Shown here: positions 1 through 6,699 of the stretch, piece after piece
Layout: the number at the start of each line of letters is the position of its first letter
Numbering within the stretch: the first letter of the stretch is position 1
From: Gloeobacter kilaueensis JS1
GTDB lineage: Bacteria; Cyanobacteriota; Cyanobacteriia; Gloeobacterales; Gloeobacteraceae
NCBI RefSeq assembly: GCF_000484535.1
Contig: NC_022600.1
Coordinates: 3,720,001 to 3,784,000, forward strand
Reading direction: 5' to 3'
Length of the DNA: 64,000 nucleotides
Notes under the pieces: model-generated
What the model was told of the DNA's origin: nothing
Seen by the model: the letters and a program-made list of their open reading frames with translations, nothing else
The model's database searches: none
Program-made: the position numbers and the translations under genes

Positions 1-180
1 CCCATCCTAGACATTCATGCAAGAGGTCTAATATTTCATCTTTCCTGTCTGATGCTGGTGCAGGCATAGCATGTTGTAAAACGTCTTCCACTTTGTAATT
101 TTGTAATCGTAAGTAACAGCAGGTAACTCATTGAGCCAAATACGTGCTTGTCTGGCCATTCCAAAATCAAATTCTTTCAT
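1..180 (-). pseudogene. second immunity-protein copy, frameshifted and cut by window edge
   Basis: Reading from an ATG at 180, the first 26 or so residues closely match the neighbouring immunity-like protein; both contain QARIWLNELP followed by a YDY/YEY element. The frame is then broken by a tandem 8-bp duplication at 92-107 and would stop after 51 residues. Removing one copy of the duplication restores a frame that continues to the window edge through VEDVLQ, matching AADVLQ in the intact copy. It therefore looks like a paralogue disabled by a small insertion. It could instead be a reversible slippage switch. The part beyond the window is unseen, so the loss is judged only from this end. 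Confidence 0.7.
92..107. repeat. perfect 8-bp tandem duplication causing a frameshift
   Basis: TTTGTAAT occurs twice without a gap. Eight bases is not a multiple of three, so the second immunity-like reading frame shifts here. The intact paralogue at 221-778 has no such duplication at the matching codons. The length also fits an 8-bp target-site duplication left after clean loss of a transposon, but replication slippage is the simpler explanation. Confidence 0.85.
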
Positions 181-220
181 CTTTCTATTCTGCAGAAGTC
201 CCGAAATTCAGCACCAAATC

Positions 221-778
221 TCAAGATTTTGGGGGACTTATCAGCGCTTCTATTTGCTCTGTATTTACATCCTTTGTCTTTTGACATAATAACTCTAAGG
301 TTACAGAGCAAAGGCGCTTAAAGACATTTATAGAGGAGCCAACAACTCCATGAGCAGCATATCTAAATTCTAGTACGCCTTCTCCGATTTGCTGTATAAT
401 TGGAGACTCAACAGCTTTTTCCAGTACTGCAACTGCGTATTCAGTTGGCAGGCCGGTAAAAATATTATCGAGCCTAGAAGCCAAAGCCCAAGACAGTTCT
501 CTACCAAGCTTATCTGAGGACATCACTTTTACAAGCAGTTCTCCTGAAATGCAAGGAGATTTGATTTCGGCACCTAGTATTCCACATTGATTCAATCCGC
601 CTGGAATTAGAATTTCAACAGCAACTTTGCTGATCAATCGTTCATGTTGTTCAGCTAGGATTGGCACTTTCACAATACTTTGCAAAACATCTGCTGCATC
701 ATATTCGTAGCTAATATCAGGCAATTCGTTGAGCCAAATACGTGCCTGTTTGAACGTTCTTAACTTCAATTCTCTCAT
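221..778 (-). CDS. putative immunity protein of the injection-system effector (185 aa)
   Basis: No recognised family. The start ATG at 778 overlaps the stop of the upstream effector gene (ATGA, 775-778), which implies coupled translation. An earlier in-frame start at 802 would add eight residues lying inside the effector and is less likely. The protein is a soluble, mixed helical sequence with no signal peptide or membrane segment. The immunity role is inferred from position directly behind a toxin-like gene, small size, AT-rich composition and the presence of a tandem paralogue, a common arrangement in polymorphic toxin systems. A small accessory or chaperone protein is the main alternative. 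Confidence 0.6.
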   Translation of the reverse strand: MRELKLRTFKQARIWLNELPDISYEYDAADVLQSIVKVPILAEQHERLISKVAVEILIPGGLNQCGILGAEIKSPCISGELLVKVMSSDKLGRELSWALASRLDNIFTGLPTEYAVAVLEKAVESPIIQQIGEGVLEFRYAAHGVVGSSINVFKRLCSVTLELLCQKTKDVNTEQIEALISPPKS

Positions 779-1548
779 CGCTCTAACCCGTAGAATTCCC
801 AAAATGGGCGAGAAAATTCACCAGGAAACTGCTTAATAACATCTGGATGATATACACTAAATCGTGAGACGTTATATTTTTTCAGTGCTGCCTCATGTGC
901 AACAAAATATGCTTCACTAGACTCTATGCCTTGCTCTAACAAAGATTTCATCAATGTTGCTTCCGAAATTTCGTGAGTGTAAAAGCTTGCATCTGAACCG
1001 GAAATTTTTAAGCCATTTGCTAATGCTTCCTCCAATCTGGACACCATAGCAGTATTATACGATATATCGCCAAATTTCATCAGATGCTCTTTTACAATTG
1101 AGAGACCTTTTTCTGTGATTGTAACTTCAAGACCGGCAAGTTTTCCAAATCCTTCACCTCCCGTACGTGCGCCACTCCAAAATGCTCCTGTTGCCCTGAT
1201 AGAATCTCCAACTGCCTCTCGTGCTGCAACTGCAACGACGCCTTTGATTGCTGCAGTCGCCAGGCTCTTAATCAGAAAAACATCAGAGATAGCAAGGGCT
1301 GTATTGAACAGACCCCAACCTACTCGACCATTCTGAAAATCATCGATTGCCTGTCGGCCTGAACCCCAGACGGGAATCAAGCTTTCGAGTAAGCCTGGTG
1401 CTCCAACTCCTCCTGACTCAGTCTGAACCGCGTCGAGTTGCTGAGCGACATTGTTTGCAGGACAGGAAACCGAAAGACTGATATCGGCATTCGGCAAATT
1501 CTGCTCAGCGTTAGAGATGGTGGCCACCAGCCTGGTGATGTCTCCCAT
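775..1548 (-). CDS. polymorphic-toxin-like effector (257 aa)
   Basis: An N-terminal tail of about 45 residues leads into a hydrophobic pre-toxin-like segment (about 50-115) with IPVWGSGRQAIDDFQ, a motif I associate with the region just before the variable toxin tip in Rhs-type proteins. The C-terminal 120 residues hold a conserved-looking His/Glu-rich core (FYTHEISEAT, FVAHEAALKKY, FSVYHPDVI) that may be catalytic. No family name can be assigned with confidence. There is no beta-barrel Rhs cage, so it would be a free-standing cargo. It begins 3 bases after the DUF4123 adaptor gene and overlaps the immunity gene. It is more AT-rich than its neighbours, suggesting recent transfer. Confidence 0.6.
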   Translation of the reverse strand: MGDITRLVATISNAEQNLPNADISLSVSCPANNVAQQLDAVQTESGGVGAPGLLESLIPVWGSGRQAIDDFQNGRVGWGLFNTALAISDVFLIKSLATAAIKGVVAVAAREAVGDSIRATGAFWSGARTGGEGFGKLAGLEVTITEKGLSIVKEHLMKFGDISYNTAMVSRLEEALANGLKISGSDASFYTHEISEATLMKSLLEQGIESSEAYFVAHEAALKKYNVSRFSVYHPDVIKQFPGEFSRPFWEFYGLER

Positions 1549-1551
1549 TGC

Positions 1552-2520
1552 TCAGCTGCCCCTACTCAGTCGGTGCCAGTGATCGGAGCGCTCTTGCACT
1601 TCCTGCCAATCCTGCACAGTCGTTCTGCCAATCAAAGCTCGTACTCTTCTATTTGGATGAATGGCCGGGTCGTTGAGAACAGCCTTGATCCGGGTATGTT
1701 CATCGAAGTTTGGTGCAAACTCGAACATTAAACCCACGAAGGCCGTGAGGCTCGATTCCCAGGTGATGCCATAGCGCCTGGCCTGCTGCAGCCCAAAACG
1801 GACACGACTTTTTAGCTCAGTGTCAGATAACGTTGAAACACTGCCCTCGTGATGGGTTCTCAAGTGCTTGAGCAGTTTTTCGACAAAGGCCGCCTCGGCC
1901 AGAGAATAGAACGCGCTTTCATGCTCCTGTCGTATTCTGAACGCCCGCTCTGCTTTCGTCCTCTCTGTTCCCTGCTGTGCTGTTCGTTCATCGCCTGCAA
2001 AATGTAATATCTTTTCACTTCTTCCGTCCTCCATCAGGAAACTTGCGACTGGACCATAAAACCGCTGCAGCTCTTCTGCATTGCAAGCTGGCAGGAATAA
2101 GCGCAATACTCGTGGGTCGTAAAAGCGAAAATATAGCTGCTTACCTTGCGTATCCTCGACCAATAAGAATTTGCGAAAGTGGGTGCGCAGTTGCTCCAGC
2201 GGCGCTGTCGAAATCAGATACACCCCCCAACTCGCTCCCCACGCTTGCGTCAGCCATTGCAACAGGGCCGATTCCAGTCGCACCCTGACAAGATAGGGAG
2301 CACAACGCGCCAGGGTGCTCTCTGCTTCGCCCCGATACAAACAGGCGCGCTCCGCCAGGTGACTGCTGGTGTAACTTTCGATGCCCGTCAGGATGTCTGG
2401 ATGACGGGCAGCATCGAGCAGAGCATAAAGCCAAGCTCCCGGTAGACGCTCCACTGCTTCACTAAGCTGCTGGCGGACCTTCCGCGCTGAAGAGGGTGGC
2501 AACCGTGGCTCGTTGCTCAT
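1552..2520 (-). CDS. DUF4123-domain effector adaptor (322 aa)
   Basis: The first 170 residues fit DUF4123: a WLYALLDAAR-type opening, a CLYRGEAES segment, APYLVR, WG..WGVYLIS, then RTHFRKFLLVED and FRFYDPRVLRLFLPAC, the most conserved part of the family. Known members bind an effector and load it onto the spike of a type VI secretion system or related contractile machine. The C-terminal half is helical and probably makes the effector contact. The start at 2520 overlaps the tube gene stop (ATGA), so the two are translated together. An in-frame start two codons upstream is also possible. Confidence 0.82.
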   Translation of the reverse strand: MSNEPRLPPSSARKVRQQLSEAVERLPGAWLYALLDAARHPDILTGIESYTSSHLAERACLYRGEAESTLARCAPYLVRVRLESALLQWLTQAWGASWGVYLISTAPLEQLRTHFRKFLLVEDTQGKQLYFRFYDPRVLRLFLPACNAEELQRFYGPVASFLMEDGRSEKILHFAGDERTAQQGTERTKAERAFRIRQEHESAFYSLAEAAFVEKLLKHLRTHHEGSVSTLSDTELKSRVRFGLQQARRYGITWESSLTAFVGLMFEFAPNFDEHTRIKAVLNDPAIHPNRRVRALIGRTTVQDWQEVQERSDHWHRLSRGS

Positions 2521-3236
2521 GGGCAAACCTCGCAGAACGGCAGACCGCTCAGTGCCGCCTCAAATAGTGCCAGCGCCTGCGGTGTGTCCAGTTCAGCCAG
2601 ATTCAAAGCGGCTTCGGGTACAGCAGCGGTGAGGACAGTCTCCAGCAGAGGCTGTTCGTCCGCAGGTAAAGGCAGAGCGGGTGCAGATGCGCTGGCGCTG
2701 CCGTTGGGCGAGTACTGGCTGCCAAAGTAGCCCACACCGTCCCGCTTGACCTGCATCGCTCCCCCACCGCCGGATTTGAGAGCGTAGATGGCCTCGCAGG
2801 AAAGCACGACCTGCTCGGTGGCTACCTGGGGCTGCTCAGGCAGCTTTGCTATGAGCATCGGTCCTTTGAAGCCGGTGACAACCGCACCGATCAACGTCCA
2901 GCACTGCACCGTATCGCCTGCCGGGTTGAAATAGAGGATGTTGACGTTGCGCCGGGTCATCGCCCGCGCGGGGTCGAGCGCCTCGAAGGCCCAGTCGATA
3001 AACTGGCTGCTGTCGGTCAGCCCGTGGGTGAGGGTGACATCGGTGTGGCTGACAGGCCCGAGATACGTTCTGGTTTGCTCGTTGACGCCGCCTTCGTTGT
3101 AGGGATTGTTCTTGAAGGTGAGGCCCAGACCACTGCACTGGGAGAAGCTGGCGGTGAGCTGGCCGTCGATCTCGACGTAGAAGCGGTGGGGCAGGACGTA
3201 GTTGAGCTGGTGGGCAATGTTGCCGTTCTGAGTCAT
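2517..3236 (-). CDS. contractile-injection-system tail-tube protein, gp19-like (239 aa)
   Basis: Residues 1-155 match the phage T4 gp19-like tail-tube family found in extracellular contractile injection systems: RFYVEIDGQ, FSQCSGLGL, an NEQTRTYLGP element, LTHGLTDSSQF..W and NILYFNPAG. The tube is the inner channel through which cargo is fired. Family members are usually near 150 residues; this one carries about 75 extra residues at the C-terminus, rich in Gly, Ser, Ala and Pro and then helical. No sheath, baseplate, spike or ATPase gene lies in the window, so this is either the edge of a full locus or an orphan cassette. No clear ribosome site precedes the ATG. Confidence 0.82.
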   Translation of the reverse strand: MTQNGNIAHQLNYVLPHRFYVEIDGQLTASFSQCSGLGLTFKNNPYNEGGVNEQTRTYLGPVSHTDVTLTHGLTDSSQFIDWAFEALDPARAMTRRNVNILYFNPAGDTVQCWTLIGAVVTGFKGPMLIAKLPEQPQVATEQVVLSCEAIYALKSGGGGAMQVKRDGVGYFGSQYSPNGSASASAPALPLPADEQPLLETVLTAAVPEAALNLAELDTPQALALFEAALSGLPFCEVCP

Positions 3237-3263
3237 GGGATAGAAGGTGTGTCAATAACAACA

Positions 3264-3278
3264 GGAATGACGCATTCC
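3264..3278. promoter_or_regulatory. perfect 6-3-6 palindrome in a divergent gap
   Basis: GGAATG-ACG-CATTCC lies between the injection-cassette tube gene and the chorismate lyase gene, which point away from each other. It sits 28 bases upstream of the tube start. A TTGACA hexamer on the minus strand lies between it and that gene. A short operator is plausible but unproven. Confidence 0.3.
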
Positions 3279-3413
3279 CAGATAAAGATATCAGAACCGT
3301 ACAGTCTTGGTGATAATGCTGGTCAGACAATTTCATCCTTAACGGCTGTGGCAGATCCGAGCACCGGTGCTCCTGAATGCTCATCGTCAGTCAATGAGCG
3401 TAAACTCTAATAT

Positions 3414-3911
3414 ATGAAGCAATATTGCGAAGAGGGGCTGCTGGCGGGCTGGTCGGCGCTCGCGCCGGTGCTGCGGCTGTTGCTCGTGACCGACGGAACC
3501 GTAACCGAACTATTGGAGGCGTACTTTCTCGAAGCGATCGTCGTGCGCAAGCTTGCGGTGGGCCGTGAGGACGAAGACGCCTTCGCTCGCGAGGTGCTCT
3601 TAGTCGGTGCCAGAAGCGGGCAGTGCTACGTTCATGCCCGCTCACTCATCTGGCCGCAGCGCCTCGACGAGCGGTTGCGGCGGGGGTTGTTTGAAACGGA
3701 TCGGGGGATCGGCCAGCTGTTGCGCGAGAACCGCATCGAGAGCTACCGCGAACTGGAACGCTGCTGGCGCGAACCGGCTGGAGCGAGGGCCGGATATTTT
3801 GGCGTCGATGCCGGGGTGGAACTTCTGGCGCGCCGCTACCGGGTTCACAGCAGGGCAGCAGTGATTATGCAGATTACCGAGCGCTTTTCTCCCCGGCTAT
3901 TCGCTTCTTAG
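3414..3911 (+). CDS. chorismate lyase, DUF98 type (165 aa)
   Basis: Cyanobacterial chorismate pyruvate-lyases of this type convert chorismate to 4-hydroxybenzoate plus pyruvate, the entry to plastoquinone head-group synthesis. The sequence shows the family's LLLVTDGTVTELLEAYF block at about 22-38, followed by EAIVVRKL, a central ARSLIWP element and a GQLLRENRIES segment containing the conserved Arg. It is soluble, with no signal peptide. The length is close to cyanobacterial homologues. The stop overlaps that of the convergent gene by 4 bases. The family assignment is firm; the activity is inferred from it. Confidence 0.78.
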   Translation: MKQYCEEGLLAGWSALAPVLRLLLVTDGTVTELLEAYFLEAIVVRKLAVGREDEDAFAREVLLVGARSGQCYVHARSLIWPQRLDERLRRGLFETDRGIGQLLRENRIESYRELERCWREPAGARAGYFGVDAGVELLARRYRVHSRAAVIMQITERFSPRLFAS

Positions 3912-4456
3912 CGGGCAGGCTGGAGGTTGGCGGTGCAGACCGGGCTGCGGGCCGGGAAGGTGGCCGGAATGGAGGGGGCTCTGGCCGGGTCGGGGCTGGT
4001 AGTTTCGCTGACGGACGGTTTGGCGGGCTCGGCGGGCCAGCGGCTGCCGTCGGCGAAGACGACGGATTTGACCTGGGCGGCGGCGATCACCCCCGGCCAG
4101 GCTAGATACAGTTCGCGCAGGCGCTTGCGGGTGCTCGTGTTGGGCAGGAGCTTGAGGCCGCTCATTGGGCAGCTCAGGCGGGTCATGATCGTGCCCTGAA
4201 CATCGGCCATCGTCAATTCCAGTTCCAGGTTGTCGATGGGCTGGGCGGAGGTGTTGCGCAGAGCGATCGTCGTATCCCAGATCATGTTGGGGCCGCGAAA
4301 TTCTTCGTCCTGCAGGCTGCTATTTACCTCGTCGATGCGCACCGGTGGATCGGCAGCGACAGGGGGCAGAGCGACGCCCTGCAGTGCCTTGCTCGCCCAG
4401 GCGGCCCCGGCGATGAGCAGGCTACTGGCGATCGTCAGCAAAATCGTCTTCTTCAA
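3908..4456 (-). CDS. small exported protein of the pilus/secretin operon (182 aa)
   Basis: The reading frame runs from a TTG at 4456 that overlaps the stop of the large prepilin gene (TTGA), giving an N-terminus KKTILLTIASSLLIAGAAWA that looks like a signal peptide or anchor. The mature part reads like a single beta-rich domain with a conserved-looking ALRNTSAQPIDNLELELTM stretch, ending in a Pro/Ser-rich tail with Cys. No family was recognised. Last gene of the minus-strand operon with ATPase, secretin and prepilin, so a periplasmic accessory role is likely. An earlier ATG at 4501 would place the hydrophobic segment internally and is disfavoured. Confidence 0.6.
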   Translation of the reverse strand: MKKTILLTIASSLLIAGAAWASKALQGVALPPVAADPPVRIDEVNSSLQDEEFRGPNMIWDTTIALRNTSAQPIDNLELELTMADVQGTIMTRLSCPMSGLKLLPNTSTRKRLRELYLAWPGVIAAAQVKSVVFADGSRWPAEPAKPSVSETTSPDPARAPSIPATFPARSPVCTANLQPAR

Positions 4457-6699
4457 GGGGTGCCTTCTTGCGGAGGTGTACTGGTCGGCGGCTGCCGCCA
4501 CTGATCGAAGTTGAAGCGCTGCCAGAGCGTCCCATCGATGCGCGCCACAGTCACTGGCTGGAATGGGTTGAACCGCTGCCGGGGCCGGAAAGTCATCAAC
4601 TCGCTGCCGACGGTCGGCTCCAGCCGCCGGTAGATGGCGTCGAACAACAGCCGCAGACCGAATTTATTATCGCCGTAGAGCAGATTCTGGGTATTGGCGC
4701 TGTAGCGGGGCGGGTTGAGGGTGATCGAAGGGGCAAAAATCGACCCGACGATCCGGGCGCTGCCCTCGCTGATAAACGGGGCGTTGCTGAAGACCTGCGC
4801 CTGCAGGCGCAACAGCGGCACCACCTGCACCTCGCCCCGCACGCTCTCGCGCTGGAGGGTGCCCTGCTGCTGGCGGGCGTTGGCCCCGAGCGAAATCAGC
4901 ACCTCCGGCTCCCCCCGGTCCGAAAGGGCGGCAAGAATATAGTTGCGCTTGTCGAGGTTGACCGATCGCGCCCCGCTCGGGATGCTCACATCGCCGATAT
5001 TGACGCTGCTAATCAGGCGGTTGAGGGTGGTGGGCAGGTTGGGGGGAGCGCCGATGTCGCGCTGCACGTCCTTGTTGGCGACGGTGAAGGGCACGCCCCG
5101 CGCGTTGGCAAGCACCGTCACCGGGATCGCCGAGGAAAAAAGTAGCCTGACACCGGCGGGTTTGTTGTCCAGGGGCGGGGGCGCACCGTTAGGCCCTGCC
5201 GGAGGTGGTCCTCCCCGCTGTGCCCCGCCCGGTGTCGAAGCACTGAGGCCGGCGGGAACAGAAGCGGTGCTCTGGGTGGTTGTCGAGGCGGTGGAGTCCG
5301 TGGGCGTCGAGGCGGTGCTGCCGGGACTCGTCGCAGAGGGGGATCCCGGCGGCAGCGGTTTGAGCGCACAGACGATAGCGAGGCTGTCGGCGGCGCTCAC
5401 CGGCACGAGGCTGGCATTTTCGAGGCTGAGGCAGTTGTCCTTGCCGGTGATGACGAGTGTGCCCCGGCCCTTGTAGGTAAAGACGCGAAAGGGCTGGCCC
5501 TTGAGGGCCATAGAGCGCCCCTCGATATAAAAGATGCCGCGCCGGGCCTTATTAAAGTCGAACTGGGACTTGACAGCGTCGTAGATCTTTTCGCCGCGCG
5601 GGTTGACGACGTTGTTGAGGTCGTTGAAGTCCTTGCGCAGCACCGTGCCCGCTTTGCCGATCCGTTCTGCGAAGGGCACGCTCAACTGCAGTGTGCCGGG
5701 TACGTCCTCGTCGCTGAGACTTTCAAAGCTGGCGCTGAGATCGATGTCGCCCGCCTTGGCGAAGCGGCGGTTGCCGCCCACCATCAAAAAGCCGTCCTCC
5801 TTGTTGGCCGCCTGGGCAAAAAGGCCGCGATTGAGGGGCTGGGCCGGGATGTTGCCGTCCGCCTGGGCGTAGGGTTTGCCGGTTTCGGGGTTGCGCGCCG
5901 GCTTTGCGCTCAAGTCTGCCCGCCCTTCGAGGCGCACCCAATCGCCTTCGATCCTGGGCGCATCGACCAGAATCGGCCCTTCGACCCGCACCCGGCTCAG
6001 GGTACCGGGAACAGCCTTCAGCCAGAAAGGCGGCTGCTTTTGGGGATCGACTCTAGTGACGGCTACTGCTCCCAGGGCTACCTCCGGCCTGCGGGTGGTG
6101 GCCGGGTCGTTGAGGTTGACCGACAGGCGCAGGGTCTGGGCAATCGCCTGCCTGCCATCGGTGCCATCGCCGCCGCTCTCGCCCACCACTTCGACCTGGC
6201 GGACGGCGACCGGCAGAATCCCCCCGCTCTCAGCCACTTCGGCAATCGAGAGCGGAATCCAGCGCACCGCTCCCAACTGGTGCAGCCACCAGCGCTCGCT
6301 CGGGGTGCGGTCCTTGAGGGCGGTAGCCTCAAAGGTGTCCGGCAGCGGCTCCGGGCGCATCAGGTCGCTCAGCCCGAGCACGGTGCCGTCGAAGCTGAGC
6401 CGTGGGTAAGCCAGGTAGAACTGGTCGCCCTGCTTGTAGAGCCCAAAGGGGCCGGTGTCGTCGGGTAGCGGCGTCTCGGCGCGATCGTCGAGGGCCAGAA
6501 GCCGGCTGCCCAGCCGGTTGCGAATCGCAGCGAGGGCCGATTCGGCTGAAAGATACGCCTCGGCGCGGTCGCGCTCGCCCGTAGCTGTGCGCGAGCGGTT
6601 GATCGCGAGCGAGAACACCGTCGTCCCGATCGCAAGCAAGATTGCACCCAACAGCAAAACCGCGATCAGGGTAAAGCCCCGGCGGTTTCTCACCCTCAT
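4453..6699 (-). CDS. very large PilX-like prepilin protein (748 aa)
   Basis: The N-terminus has a short basic leader and a GFTLIAVLLLGAILLAIG segment, the type III prepilin signal processed by prepilin peptidase, followed by an amphipathic helix with AESALAAIRNRL as in PilX-type minor pilins. The rest is a long exported region with beta-rich stretches and, near residues 455-520, a Ser/Thr/Pro/Gly-rich linker with repeated STAST-like units. Minor pilins are commonly under 250 residues, so this is an outsize member. Its ATG overlaps the secretin stop (ATGA). A role as a pilus-tip or pseudopilus component or surface adhesin is inferred. Confidence 0.75.
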   Translation of the reverse strand: MRVRNRRGFTLIAVLLLGAILLAIGTTVFSLAINRSRTATGERDRAEAYLSAESALAAIRNRLGSRLLALDDRAETPLPDDTGPFGLYKQGDQFYLAYPRLSFDGTVLGLSDLMRPEPLPDTFEATALKDRTPSERWWLHQLGAVRWIPLSIAEVAESGGILPVAVRQVEVVGESGGDGTDGRQAIAQTLRLSVNLNDPATTRRPEVALGAVAVTRVDPQKQPPFWLKAVPGTLSRVRVEGPILVDAPRIEGDWVRLEGRADLSAKPARNPETGKPYAQADGNIPAQPLNRGLFAQAANKEDGFLMVGGNRRFAKAGDIDLSASFESLSDEDVPGTLQLSVPFAERIGKAGTVLRKDFNDLNNVVNPRGEKIYDAVKSQFDFNKARRGIFYIEGRSMALKGQPFRVFTYKGRGTLVITGKDNCLSLENASLVPVSAADSLAIVCALKPLPPGSPSATSPGSTASTPTDSTASTTTQSTASVPAGLSASTPGGAQRGGPPPAGPNGAPPPLDNKPAGVRLLFSSAIPVTVLANARGVPFTVANKDVQRDIGAPPNLPTTLNRLISSVNIGDVSIPSGARSVNLDKRNYILAALSDRGEPEVLISLGANARQQQGTLQRESVRGEVQVVPLLRLQAQVFSNAPFISEGSARIVGSIFAPSITLNPPRYSANTQNLLYGDNKFGLRLLFDAIYRRLEPTVGSELMTFRPRQRFNPFQPVTVARIDGTLWQRFNFDQWRQPPTSTPPQEGTP

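Noticed and set aside
3391-3645. 84-codon frame opposite the chorismate lyase gene
   Set aside because: Arg-rich antisense shadow with no homology.
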